NCBI RefSeq assembly: GCF_001514215.1
Contig: NZ_KQ948864.1
Coordinates: 91,558-155,557, forward strand
Length of the DNA: 64,000 nucleotides
Reading direction: 5' to 3'
Source of the DNA: Streptomyces bungoensis
Lineage (GTDB): Bacteria; Actinomycetota; Actinomycetes; Streptomycetales; Streptomycetaceae
Position numbers and translations under genes: made by a program. The notes below the pieces were generated by a model. It was not told the DNA's origin. It ran no database searches and was given only the letters and a program-made list of their open reading frames with translations. The first letter of the stretch is position 1, and every line of letters begins with the position of its first letter. Positions 15,969 to 24,978 of this stretch are shown one piece after another.

Positions 15969-18900
15969 TCACGTCGTGGCGGTGCGCGTCGGTGGCTGGG
16001 TGGGGCTGAGCAATCGGGGGGCGAAGGCGGCGGTGAGGGTGGCTGTGGTGGCGCTGGCGGCGACGGTGGTCCAGGCGACGGGGCCCAGGGGTGTGCAGCC
16101 GAAGAAGTGGCTCATTCCGGGGGTCTGCACGACGGCGAGGAGGGCTGCCGTGGACAGGCCGGTGGTGGCCAGGACGAGGGGGCTGCGCCAGTCGGTGATG
16201 AGGGTCTGGCCGAGCTGTGCGGTGATCAGGGCGGCTAGTCCCATGGTGTCGGCGCGGCGGGCGCGGCCGGTGAGGCGGCCGGTCTGCCACGCGGCGGTGG
16301 CCGCCAGGGCGGTGGCGGTGCCGCGGATGGCCAGCAGTCGCGCCAGGGCGGGGCCCATGAGGGCGGGGGCCGGCTGGTTCATGGTGGTGGTCTGGGCGGC
16401 TGTGGTGCGGTGGGCGAGGGCGACGGCCAGGGCGGGGAGCATGTCGGTGAGGAGGTTGACGAGGAGTAGTTGGCGGGTGCCGAGGGGGGCGCGGCCGGTG
16501 AGTGCCGTGCCGAGGATGGTGAAGGCGACTTCGCCGGCGTTGCCGCCGACGAGGATGGCGACGGCGTCGCGGACGCTGGCCCACAGGGCGCGGCCTTCGT
16601 GCAGGGCGTCGAGGATGCGGGTGAGATCGGGGTCGGTCAGGACGAGGTCCGCGGCGGCGCGCGCGGCAGTGGAGCCGTGGGTGGCGATGCCGATGCCGAT
16701 GTCCGCGAGGCGGATGGCGGCCGCGTCGTTGACGCCGTCGCCGGCCATGGCGACGACGTGCCCGGCGTCGCGCAGGGCTTGGACGATGCGGACTTTGTGT
16801 TCGGGTGAGACGCGGGCGAAGAGGCTGGCTTCGTCGATGGCGGTGGTGCGGTCGGCGGCCGTGAGGGCGTCGAGGTCGGTGCCGGTGAGGACGGTTCGGG
16901 GGTGGGGGATGCCGAGGTCGCGGGCGATGGCGGCGGCGGTGGCCGGATGGTCGCCGGTGATCATGACGATACGTACACCCGCGTCGGTGAGGCGTTTTAC
17001 GGTGTCGGCGGCTGTGGGGCGGGGGGCGTCGGTGATGGCCAGGAACCCCAGCAGCGTCAGATCGTGGACGAGGCCGGCCACCGTGTCGGCCGGGACGGCG
17101 GTACTGGTCGTGTGTTCCGCCGGTCGGTCTCGGTGATCGTTGGCTGGTCCGGTCGCGGGCAGTGCGGCCTGGGCGACGGCCAGGACGCGCAGGCCCTGGT
17201 CGGCGAGCTGTCGCATCATGTGATGAGCGGCTGCCAGCTGCTGGTCGTCGAGCGGAATGAGACGACTTTCCCTGCCGCCTTCCCAGTCCGGGTTCTCCAT
17301 GGAGTCGGCAGCGGGATCGAGGGTGGTGGTGCAGCGCTGAAGAACGATCTCAGGTGCCCCTTTGACCGCGAGAGTGCGGTGGCCGTTGTCGGTTCCTACG
17401 GAGGCCGAGTAGCCGCGACTGGCCTCGAAGGGCTGTTCCGCGTGCTGTACCCAGTCGGGGTCTTGGATGCCGTATGTGTGGGCGGCTTCGAGTACGGCGC
17501 GGTCGGTGGCGTGGGACGCGGGTACGTCGGGGGCTGGGCAGGCGCGGGCTGCGGTGCGCAGCAGTCGGTGTGCCCCGGGTGTGCCGGGAGGAAGGAGTGC
17601 CTCGGTGGAGGCCAGGCGGGTCAGGGTCAGGCGACCTTCGGTGAGGGTGCCGGTTTTGTCGAAGCAGATGACGTCGACGCGCCCGAGGGCTTCGAGCGCG
17701 CGGGCGGAGCGGGGCAGCACGCCGTGGCGGGACAGTCGGCGTGCGGCCGCCGACTGAGCGACGGTGGCGACCAGCGGCAGGCCTTCGGGGACTGCGGCCA
17801 CCGCGACCGCGACACCGGAGGCCAGCGCCTGGCGCAGGGGTAGGCCGCGCAAGAGTCCCAAGGCGGTGACCGCTGCCCCGCCGATGCCGACCACGGGCAG
17901 TGCCGTCTGGGTCAGCGCCGCGAGGTGTCTCTCGATGCCGGGCGCGGTGGTGGCCTGTCCGGCCAGGTCGGCGGCGCGGCCTGCCTCGGTCTGCTCGCCG
18001 GTCGCGACGACCACGGCCACACCGGTGCCCGCCAGCACGGTGCATCCCTGGTAGAGCATGCACGACCGCTCGGCCAGGTCCGCCCCCGGCGTGGCCTCGC
18101 TCTTCTTCACTACGGGGGTGGGTTCTCCGGTCAGTGCCGCCTCGTCGATCTCGAGGTGGTCGCCGACCAGCAGCCGGGCATCCGCCGGGACCACCTCGGA
18201 CGGGCGTAGGACGATCACGTCGCCCATCCGAAGGTCATTTGCGTCGATGACGTCGAAGTCCGGCGATCCCAGCAGGGCGCTGAAGTGTGCGCCCGGGCCG
18301 TCCGGAACCCGGCGCAGGCGGCGAGCGGTGATGCTCTCTTTCGCCAGCAGACCCTGCAGAGCTTGCTCGGCGCGCATGCGCTGGGCGCCGCTGATCACGG
18401 CGTTGCCGGCCATCACCCCGCCGACCAGCAGCGAGTCGACACTCGATCCGACCGCGGCGGACGCCGCGGCACCAAGAGCCAGTACCGGGGTGAGAGGGTC
18501 CCGCAGTTCTTCCCGCACCGCATCCAGCAGCTCGCCGGCATGCCGTGTCAGCGGGGTAAGACCCAGGGACGCCACCGCTGAAGTGACCGCATCGGCCGCC
18601 GGACGCCGCATCCGGGCCCATGCTGTCGGTGAAACGACGGCAGACGTCGTGCGCGCGATGTCGGCGCGGTGGCGCACCGGCTGAAGGAGTCGGAAGACGT
18701 CGTCCGCGTCCATGGCGTGCCACGCGCCGCGGACATGGCCGGGAGGCCGGGGCCGGCGGGAAAGGCGCTTCGCCGCCCGGACACCACCCATTTGCGCCAG
18801 AAACGTGGCGCCATGGACGGGAGAGGTCGTCAGACCCCACATGCGATGCCGCGAACCGGTGGCCGCGATCAACGCCCCGAGCGCGGACCCACCCATGGAC

Positions 18901-20720
18901 AGGCGCGCTGAGGCCGCACTGACCTGGTGCGCTACGTCCACGGCGGACAGCACGCGCCACGCGTGCTCCAGCCCCGGTCCGCACACGAGGTCCGCCGACC
19001 ACAGCGCCGAAGGAGCCGGGGCTGCGAACTCCGCCGACAGGGGAAGAGCCACCCCCACGTCCGCGGCTGCGAGCGCTTCGCCGTCGCAGCAGGTGATCAG
19101 CGCGACCACGTGGCCGTCTTGCTGCAGGGTGCGCACCCGATCGGCCAACGCCATCGAGTCCGACACAGCGTGATCGGCCCACCGCAGCACCTCCGCAACG
19201 CTGGCGTGCTGGGTCATCTCCAGGCGGCGATCGCCGGAGCGGGCCGCGGCGATCACCGCATCGGCCAGCGGATCAAGATCGCATCCCACCACGACCCGCC
19301 CCAGCGGCCGGCCATCGGCGTCATGCACCTCCAGATGCAGACCGGTACCAGAATCAGGCCGCTGGCCGGGACCGTCCGGCCGGCGCCGCAGCCGGACGCC
19401 GCCCGCCTCCCACGGGCCGGGACCAGCCATGTCCTTCAGCGTCCGTCCGGTCAACACCTTCTGTGCCGCATGCCAGAGCGCTGCCTCGTCCTGCTCCTCA
19501 CCGGCCGCCACCGACAGCAGACGCACCCGCGGAACGTGCAAAGCCGGGGAATCGATGACAACGGCCGATACCCGGTCCAGCAGACGCAGCGCTGCCGGAT
19601 TCATCGGCACCACGCCCGCCTGCGCGAGGTCACGGCCCAGCACCGTGCAGAACGCCTCACGCCCCGCCCCAGCGGCCTTGGGAACCGTCGCCAAGACAGC
19701 TTGCCCCGCCTCCTCCACATGCCTGGTCCAGGCCGCCATCCCGGCTGCCCCCAGCAGGGCGGTGAGCGACGTCCGCTCCACGCACTTCTCCACGGGTCCC
19801 GCCGGCACCGCGACCGGCCGCGGCTGCGGCGTGATGGCCTGCCGCGGAAGACAGGCGCCGTCGGCCACCAGCTCGGCCTCCCGGCGCTCCCACACCGACC
19901 GCCGACTGCGTGCCTCATCAAGCTTGAACCACTGTTGGAACGCGTCCAGCGCCAGCGGCGTCATTCCACCGGTGGCCGAGTACACCAGCGCCCCGGCCAT
20001 GGTGAGGAACGCATCTGCGTGGGCACGGCCCACACGCCGCTCCAGCCATCGGCGTACCCTCGGCTGGGTATCGGCCACGACCAGCGGAACCCGCACAGCG
20101 CGCGGCAACCGGGCGAACGACGCCGTCCAGCCCACCACGGCGCCGACCAGCCCCACGCAGTCGGAGAGCAGAGCGACCTTGGCCAGCACCTCAGGGACGT
20201 CGTCGAACGCCGCACCCGGCTGCCCATGCGTGAACGGCTGCTCCGCAACCTGGTGCGCCTGCTCCACCGCGCACACCACCTGCAGAACTGCCTCGAGATC
20301 CCAGCCGTCCTCCGCCGCGTCGACCACCACATGGCCCAGCGCCGCATTCACCTGAACCCAGCGCACCCCCGCCAGCTCGGCCAGCGCCGATTCCAGCCCT
20401 GCGGCCAGCCGCTGCCGTCGCGTCCCCGCTCCGGCCAGGCCCCGCACTTCGATGTGCGCCCTGCCCGGCTGCGACCACACTCGCCTGCGGCGCCTGGCCG
20501 GACCCACGTCCCGTACCACCTCGGCCGCCCTGACCACCTCGTGTGAGACGGCGTCGCCCACCCACTCAGCCATCTGCCGCCCCCTCTCCAGCGCCCGCAG
20601 CGCCTCCACCGGCGCCCGCACCGCGTACGAGGCGATCACCCCGGCGGACTCGGCCGCCACCGAAGGCGCCTGCGTCACAAGCCGGCGGCCCAGTGACACC
20701 ACCACAGCATTTCGCAGCAC
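15969..20720 (-). CDS. Giant HAD-IC P-type ATPase (CtpI/CtpH-like)
   Basis: About 1583 residues, roughly twice a normal P-type pump. The C-terminal half is a complete catalytic unit: TGEPTPV in the actuator domain (about residue 862), the membrane PEGLP motif (about 975), the phosphorylated Asp1021 in DKTGTLTEG, TGDHPAT, and GDGVND (1327-1332). PEGLP suggests calcium- or alkali-type rather than heavy-metal CPC pumps. The N-terminal half has a weak HMA-like ferredoxin fold (RAHIEVRGLAG) and a degenerate ATPase copy with a HAD-like ending (VALITCCDGEALAAADVGVAL) that lacks DKTGT. Mycobacterial CtpI and CtpH have this extended plan. The start is chosen as GTG 20720 after GAGGGAG; TTG 20774 is possible. 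The transported ion is not determined. Confidence 0.9.
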   Translation of the reverse strand: MLRNAVVVSLGRRLVTQAPSVAAESAGVIASYAVRAPVEALRALERGRQMAEWVGDAVSHEVVRAAEVVRDVGPARRRRRVWSQPGRAHIEVRGLAGAGTRRQRLAAGLESALAELAGVRWVQVNAALGHVVVDAAEDGWDLEAVLQVVCAVEQAHQVAEQPFTHGQPGAAFDDVPEVLAKVALLSDCVGLVGAVVGWTASFARLPRAVRVPLVVADTQPRVRRWLERRVGRAHADAFLTMAGALVYSATGGMTPLALDAFQQWFKLDEARSRRSVWERREAELVADGACLPRQAITPQPRPVAVPAGPVEKCVERTSLTALLGAAGMAAWTRHVEEAGQAVLATVPKAAGAGREAFCTVLGRDLAQAGVVPMNPAALRLLDRVSAVVIDSPALHVPRVRLLSVAAGEEQDEAALWHAAQKVLTGRTLKDMAGPGPWEAGGVRLRRRPDGPGQRPDSGTGLHLEVHDADGRPLGRVVVGCDLDPLADAVIAAARSGDRRLEMTQHASVAEVLRWADHAVSDSMALADRVRTLQQDGHVVALITCCDGEALAAADVGVALPLSAEFAAPAPSALWSADLVCGPGLEHAWRVLSAVDVAHQVSAASARLSMGGSALGALIAATGSRHRMWGLTTSPVHGATFLAQMGGVRAAKRLSRRPRPPGHVRGAWHAMDADDVFRLLQPVRHRADIARTTSAVVSPTAWARMRRPAADAVTSAVASLGLTPLTRHAGELLDAVREELRDPLTPVLALGAAASAAVGSSVDSLLVGGVMAGNAVISGAQRMRAEQALQGLLAKESITARRLRRVPDGPGAHFSALLGSPDFDVIDANDLRMGDVIVLRPSEVVPADARLLVGDHLEIDEAALTGEPTPVVKKSEATPGADLAERSCMLYQGCTVLAGTGVAVVVATGEQTEAGRAADLAGQATTAPGIERHLAALTQTALPVVGIGGAAVTALGLLRGLPLRQALASGVAVAVAAVPEGLPLVATVAQSAAARRLSRHGVLPRSARALEALGRVDVICFDKTGTLTEGRLTLTRLASTEALLPPGTPGAHRLLRTAARACPAPDVPASHATDRAVLEAAHTYGIQDPDWVQHAEQPFEASRGYSASVGTDNGHRTLAVKGAPEIVLQRCTTTLDPAADSMENPDWEGGRESRLIPLDDQQLAAAHHMMRQLADQGLRVLAVAQAALPATGPANDHRDRPAEHTTSTAVPADTVAGLVHDLTLLGFLAITDAPRPTAADTVKRLTDAGVRIVMITGDHPATAAAIARDLGIPHPRTVLTGTDLDALTAADRTTAIDEASLFARVSPEHKVRIVQALRDAGHVVAMAGDGVNDAAAIRLADIGIGIATHGSTAARAAADLVLTDPDLTRILDALHEGRALWASVRDAVAILVGGNAGEVAFTILGTALTGRAPLGTRQLLLVNLLTDMLPALAVALAHRTTAAQTTTMNQPAPALMGPALARLLAIRGTATALAATAAWQTGRLTGRARRADTMGLAALITAQLGQTLITDWRSPLVLATTGLSTAALLAVVQTPGMSHFFGCTPLGPVAWTTVAASATTATLTAAFAPRLLSPTQPPTRTATT

Positions 20721-21105
20721 CGGCGAGACTCCCTCACTCAAAAGTCCGGGGCACATGGCGGCCGCTGTGCTCAACCACCGACCGCCGATCCGAAAGCGAA
20801 CAGATTCTGAAAGCTACATGAATCGGACATAACGCAGGGGGTCGGAGAGGGTGATGGAGTGATCCGATATCCCGGACGACAGGTCAGCCCCCAGTCGCCG
20901 CCTGAATCGGCATCGGCTACGCCGTCCTACGTTGCGGAGGTTCACCCCCTCCACTGACTCCAGCCATTACGGGAAATCGCATCACGCCTGCGCCACGTAC
21001 CCGGCGCCAAGCAGACAATGTGATCACCGAGGCTGCGCCGAGCCGGCTCGCCGACAGCCATGGGGTATGTCCAGCCTTCGACGATACGTCCCGCCCACCG
21101 CCACA

Positions 21106-21128
21106 GGGATGTACCGGCGGTACACCCC
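21106..21128. promoter_or_regulatory. 23-bp operator-like dyad
   Basis: GGG-n-TGTACC-GGC-GGTACA-n-CCC: ten of eleven arm positions are symmetric. No regulator gene lies beside it. The next thing downstream is the remains of an SDR gene, so the controlled gene or its regulator was probably lost. Confidence 0.5.
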
Positions 21129-21175
21129 TTGATGGTGTCTCGCTCCGGGCGCCGGGAGCAGGTTACCTGGGTGAC

Positions 21176-21208
21176 GTGTCCGCCCGCCCCGTCACGGCGG
21201 GCGGGCAC
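21176..21208. terminator. 13-bp hairpin
   Basis: Bases 21176-21188 pair with 21196-21208 with a single G-U wobble and a 7-base loop. It could end transcription of whatever once preceded the truncated SDR gene. Confidence 0.45.
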
Positions 21209-21289
21209 AGGCCCCGCACTCGACGACGGCCCCGGACGTCCGGGGTTGCACGCCTGGCACGCGCACCGAGATGACTCGCCGCTTCGGCT

Positions 21290-21456
21290 CCACCCGCCCC
21301 GGCGGGCGCGAAGGACTCATCGCGGACGAGGCCATCGGCCGCCTCGGCAGACACGAGGAGATCGCCTCCACCGTGCTGTGGCTGTGCTCCGACGGCGCCG
21401 CCTTCACCACCGGCACCGCCCTCGTCGTCGACGGCGGCCAGACCGCCTGCCCCACC
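21290..21456 (+). pseudogene. SDR C-terminal remnant
   Basis: The translation GLIADEAIGRLGRHEEIAST, then VLWLCSDGAAFTTGTALVVD and GGQTAC, is the last 50 or so residues of a classical SDR (RxGxxEEIA, WLCSDxAxFxTG, VDGG). Nothing upstream matches the cofactor domain. The end lies within 25 bp of the next SDR start and closely resembles that gene's own C terminus (IGRLGTAEEMAQAVLWLCS). The remnant is therefore probably a truncated tandem paralogue. The frame runs on into the next gene without a stop. Confidence 0.7.
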
Positions 21457-21478
21457 CCACCCGCACAAGGAGAACCCC

Positions 21479-22246
21479 GTGAACCCCACGTACGACTTCA
21501 CCGGCCAGGTCGCCTTCGTCACCGGAGCCGGCTCCGGCATGGGCCTGGCCACCGCCCAGGCATTCGCAGCCTCCGGCGCCGCGGTCGCCCTCGCCGACAT
21601 CGACGAGACCGAGGTGAACCAGGCGGCGAAGTACCTCACCGACGCCGGCCAGCAGGCCCTCGCCCTGGTCTGCGACGTCACCGACGAGGACCAGGTCGCC
21701 GCTGCCGTCGACCGCACGGTGGAGACCTTCGGCCGCCTCGACATGGCCTACAACAACGCCGGCGTCCAGATCCCGCCCACCGACGCCGCCGACGAATCCC
21801 TCGACCAGTTCGAGCGGGTGCACGCCGTCAACCTGCGCGGAGTCTGGGCATCCATGAAGCACGAGTTGCGCCACATGCGCACCCAGGGCAGCGGCGCTGT
21901 CGTCAACTGCTCCTCCCTCGGCGGCCTGGTCGGCATCCCCGGCCGGGCCTCCTACCACTCCTCCAAGCACGGCGTGATCGGCCTGACCACCAGCTCCGCC
22001 CTCGAATACGCGCCCCGCGGCATCCGCATCAACGCCATCTGCCCCGGCACCATCGACACCCCCATGGTCGGCGACATGATCGCCAAGGGAGAACTCGACC
22101 GCACCGAAGCCGAAGCAGGCCAGCCGATCGGCCGTCTCGGCACCGCTGAGGAGATGGCCCAGGCCGTTCTGTGGCTGTGCAGCCCCGGCGCGAGCTTCGT
22201 CGTCGGCGTCGCCCTCCCCGTCGACGGCGGCTACACCGCCCGGTAA
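21479..22246 (+). CDS. Classical SDR oxidoreductase
   Basis: A 255-residue classical short-chain dehydrogenase. The cofactor motif TGAGSGMG is at residues 15-22, an acidic residue ends strand 2 (ALADIDE, pointing to NAD rather than NADP), and NNAG is near 92. The catalytic Ser is in NCSSLGG, YHSSK near 160, and PG(T)IDTPM follows. The substrate is unknown; related proteins act on hydroxysteroids, sugars or acyl carriers. The start is GTG 21479 with AAGGAG upstream, located just inside the 3' remnant of a second SDR, which suggests an old tandem pair translated together. Confidence 0.92.
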   Translation: MNPTYDFTGQVAFVTGAGSGMGLATAQAFAASGAAVALADIDETEVNQAAKYLTDAGQQALALVCDVTDEDQVAAAVDRTVETFGRLDMAYNNAGVQIPPTDAADESLDQFERVHAVNLRGVWASMKHELRHMRTQGSGAVVNCSSLGGLVGIPGRASYHSSKHGVIGLTTSSALEYAPRGIRINAICPGTIDTPMVGDMIAKGELDRTEAEAGQPIGRLGTAEEMAQAVLWLCSPGASFVVGVALPVDGGYTAR

Positions 22247-22570
22247 CCGCACGCTCGGCGGGTTCTCACGGCCTCATGCGCTCGACAGCGGTCAGGAGCA
22301 CCCCGGACCACTCCCGTCGCCATCCCGCATGCGCGAACCTCAGCCGCACCGACAACCGGATCGCGGTACGCCGAGGGCAGGTTCGGCTCACGCCGGGTCC
22401 ACAGGGCGACGGTGGCTCCGCGGAGGCGGATGAGATCGTCGATCGCGGTCACCGCAGAAAGCCACCGATGCCGAAATGAGGAATCGGGCATATGAGCCAG
22501 GGGTGGTGGCCACCCGTTTGGCCGGTCAGGACCCTTTCGCGCCGTCAGACTCCTGGAAGGGAACGCTCCG
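22247..22570. other. Intergenic stretch, no gene recognised (324 bp)
   Basis: A leftward frame (from ATG about 22490) reads smoothly (SAVTAIDDLIRLRGATVALW) but matches no family I know and has no ribosome site. A short GGGTGG-TGG-CCACCC dyad sits at 22501-22515, ahead of the prenyltransferase gene. Confidence 0.4.
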
Positions 22571-23473
22571 GTGGGGCGTGGGTATGGGCGATACGGGGTG
22601 GACGTGACCGAGCGCGGTAGGGCCGACCGTGCCGCTCCGGGCGAGACGGGGCTGGGTGTGACGGACCACGGCGTCCAGCGCGCACGCGCGGCGCCGGAGG
22701 GCCGGCCGGGCGGGCGACAGTACGGGGACGGGCAACGGCGGGACGACGGGTCGGCGCGTGCGGTGCCGCGGCACGTAGCCTGCGTGATGGACGGCAATGG
22801 CCGCTGGGCGCAGCGGCGTTCGCTCCCTCGTTCGGCGGGCCACCGGGCCGCGGAGACCACCGTCATCGACATCATCGAGGCGGCGCGGGCCGTCGGCGTC
22901 GAGTGGCTCAGCCTGTACGCCTTCTCCACCGAGAACTGGAACCGTCCCGGCACCGAGGTCGACTACCTCATGCGCCTGGTCCGCCGGGTCGTGCGCAAGC
23001 ACGCGCCGCTGCTCCTGGCCCGCGGCATCCGCTGCCGCTTCCTCGGGGCCTCCGATCCGCGAATCCCCCGTGAACTGGCTCGGGACTTCGACGACCTGTC
23101 GGTGCTGACCGCCGACAACCGGGGGATGACGCTGACCGTCGCCTTCGACCACGGCGGGCGCCGGGACATCGTCGAGGCCGCAAGGTCCCTGATCCGCAGC
23201 AAGACGCCCGCTGATGAGGTGACGGAGCGGCTCTTCGCGGACCACCTGCCGTTCCCCGACACCCCCGACGTGGATCTGGTCATCCGCACCTCCGGCGAGC
23301 AGCGCATCTCCAACTTCATGCTCTGGCAGGTCGCCTACGCCGAGTGGGTCTTCCCCGAGGTGCTCTGGCCGGACTTCCGGGCCCCCGACTTCCTCGCGTG
23401 CCTGCACACCTACCGGCGCCGCGCCCGCCGCTTCGGCGGCGTGCCGCCCCGGACGAACGGAGACCCATCATGA
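22571..23473 (+). CDS. Cis-prenyltransferase (isoprenyl transferase, UppS family)
   Basis: Up to 300 residues. It condenses isopentenyl diphosphate onto an allylic starter in cis. Family motifs are VMDGNGRWA with catalytic Asp74, SLYAFSTENW (115-124) and the diphosphate-binding RTSGEQRISNFMLWQ (239-253). The usual NYGGR motif is replaced by FDHGGR, and the first 65 residues are a low-complexity extension. These differences from the housekeeping undecaprenyl diphosphate synthase suggest a secondary enzyme, perhaps of different chain length. The start is uncertain: GTG 22571 follows AAGGGA; GTG 22601 or 22607 are alternatives. The stop overlaps the next gene (ATGA), indicating translational coupling to the DUF2236/EF-hand oxygenase. 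Confidence 0.9.
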   Translation: MGRGYGRYGVDVTERGRADRAAPGETGLGVTDHGVQRARAAPEGRPGGRQYGDGQRRDDGSARAVPRHVACVMDGNGRWAQRRSLPRSAGHRAAETTVIDIIEAARAVGVEWLSLYAFSTENWNRPGTEVDYLMRLVRRVVRKHAPLLLARGIRCRFLGASDPRIPRELARDFDDLSVLTADNRGMTLTVAFDHGGRRDIVEAARSLIRSKTPADEVTERLFADHLPFPDTPDVDLVIRTSGEQRISNFMLWQVAYAEWVFPEVLWPDFRAPDFLACLHTYRRRARRFGGVPPRTNGDPS

Positions 23474-24939
23474 CCACAGGAACCACGGGACCGGCCGACG
23501 CGACGCCCCTGTTCGGCCCGGAATCGCAGTTCAGCGCCTTCTTCGACGATCCGCGCTGGGCGCTGGCCATGATCCGCGCCACCGTGCTGGAGGCCGCTCA
23601 CCCGCAGATCGGCGCCGCCCTCGCCGACAACTCCACCTTCGTCGCCCACCCCTGGCGCCGGCTGCGCAACACCTTCCTCAGCATGCGGCTCATGTTCGGC
23701 GCCGACCCGGTGGCACGCGAACGGGAGGCCGCGCGACTCAACCGGCTGCACGCCCGCATGAGCGGCTCCGACTCCCGCGGTCGCGCGTACGACGCCATGG
23801 ACCGCGGAACCCGAGCCTGGGTGGTCGCCACCCTCTTCGAGAGCGCCGTCACCATGTGCCGGCTGAGCGGCCAGCCGCTCGACCAGGACACGATGGAGCG
23901 GATGTACGCCGAGTACCGCACGTTCCTCGCCGCGCTCGACGGTGACGCCGGGGCGCTTCCCGAGGACCTGAACGACTTCTGGCGGTACTTCGACCGGGTC
24001 GTCGAAACCGAGCTGGAGAACACGGAGGCGGCCCGCGTCATCCTCTACCGGCTCTTCGACCACCTGCCCGCCCCGGCGCTGTTCGAGGGCGCGCCGACGC
24101 TGTGGGCGGCCGGCCGGGCTGTCGCCGGTCCCCTCCTCGGCGCTGTCACCGTCGCCTCGCTTCCCGAGCCGTACCGGCGCCGGGCCGGCCTGCCGGAGAT
24201 GCCCGGCGCGCGCACCCTCATGCAGGGCGCCTACCTCGCCGCCGGGCTCGCCCGCTTCCTGCCCGAGGGCTGGATCAACGCCGAAAGCATCATCGAAGTC
24301 CTCTCCCTCACGCCTGGCAGCGACGACCCCCGCGCCCGGACCGTCACCGCCCTGCGAGCCCGCATGAAGCAGGCATCGGCTCTGCTCCGCCTGCTCACAC
24401 CACTGAGCGGCGACGCCGACCTCACCCCGGAACCGGCACCTTCAGCGGGCACAGGGTCAAGCCGGCGCTCGGCGGAGAAGTTCTTCCGTCAGGTGCTGGA
24501 CCAGACCGGTGACGGCCACCTCGACTGGCCCGACCTCGCCGCCATGGCCCGTGAACTCGCCACCCGCCTGGACTTGGACGAACCCGAGGAGACCCGGCTC
24601 TACGACGCCTTCGCCGCCTGGTGGCGAGAGCTCCAGGCCGTTCTCGACACCGACGGCGACGGCCGCATCAGCGCGGGCGAGTACGCCACCGCCGTCCCCA
24701 CCCTCGCCGGACCCGCGCTCATCCGCGTCGCGGAGGTTCTCTTCGAAGCCACCGACAAGGACGGCAGCGGAACCATCGATGCCGACGAGTACCGAACCCT
24801 CTTCCGCACCGCCTTCCACCGCGACCTCACCACCACCGACGGCACCTACGGCAAAAGCGCCTTCGTGGGCGACTTCCTCTCCTTCATGTCAGGCCGCCGC
24901 ACGAACACTCCGTACGACCCCCTCCTCGCCGACGCCTGA
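23470..24939 (+). CDS. DUF2236 oxygenase-like protein with C-terminal EF-hands
   Basis: 489 residues. Residues about 10-310 match the DUF2236 fold (oxygenase MpaB / latex-clearing-protein superfamily, haem b): an early alpha-helical start FDDPRWALAMIRATVLEAAHP, HARMSG near 94, WVVATLFESAV near 117, and LPEPYRRRAGLP near 231. Residues 330-489 form a calerythrin-like domain with three EF loops. They are 344-355 (DQTGDGHLDWPD, last position Asp), 393-404 (DTDGDGRISAGE) and 429-440 (DKDGSGTIDADE). No signal peptide is present, unlike secreted Lcp. The start is ATG 23470 with GGAG upstream, overlapping the stop of the cis-prenyltransferase gene. Known Lcp enzymes cleave cis-1,4-polyisoprene. The pairing suggests action on a cis-polyprenoid made by the neighbour, with calcium control. 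That is inference. Confidence 0.85.
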   Translation: MTTGTTGPADATPLFGPESQFSAFFDDPRWALAMIRATVLEAAHPQIGAALADNSTFVAHPWRRLRNTFLSMRLMFGADPVAREREAARLNRLHARMSGSDSRGRAYDAMDRGTRAWVVATLFESAVTMCRLSGQPLDQDTMERMYAEYRTFLAALDGDAGALPEDLNDFWRYFDRVVETELENTEAARVILYRLFDHLPAPALFEGAPTLWAAGRAVAGPLLGAVTVASLPEPYRRRAGLPEMPGARTLMQGAYLAAGLARFLPEGWINAESIIEVLSLTPGSDDPRARTVTALRARMKQASALLRLLTPLSGDADLTPEPAPSAGTGSSRRSAEKFFRQVLDQTGDGHLDWPDLAAMARELATRLDLDEPEETRLYDAFAAWWRELQAVLDTDGDGRISAGEYATAVPTLAGPALIRVAEVLFEATDKDGSGTIDADEYRTLFRTAFHRDLTTTDGTYGKSAFVGDFLSFMSGRRTNTPYDPLLADA

Positions 24940-24978
24940 CCTGGACAACGAGCCCATCTCGAACCTCCCCCCCCGGTA

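Larger units (their letters stand above)
20721..21289. other. Intergenic stretch without a recognised gene
   Basis: Holds the promoter side of the leftward P-type ATPase gene, an orphan 23-bp dyad (21106-21128) and a hairpin (21176-21208). No protein frame here has family similarity. Confidence 0.5.

Noticed and set aside
22231..22490. Leftward 86-residue gene
   Set aside because: No ribosome site, no known family, and it continues antisense into the prenyltransferase leader.
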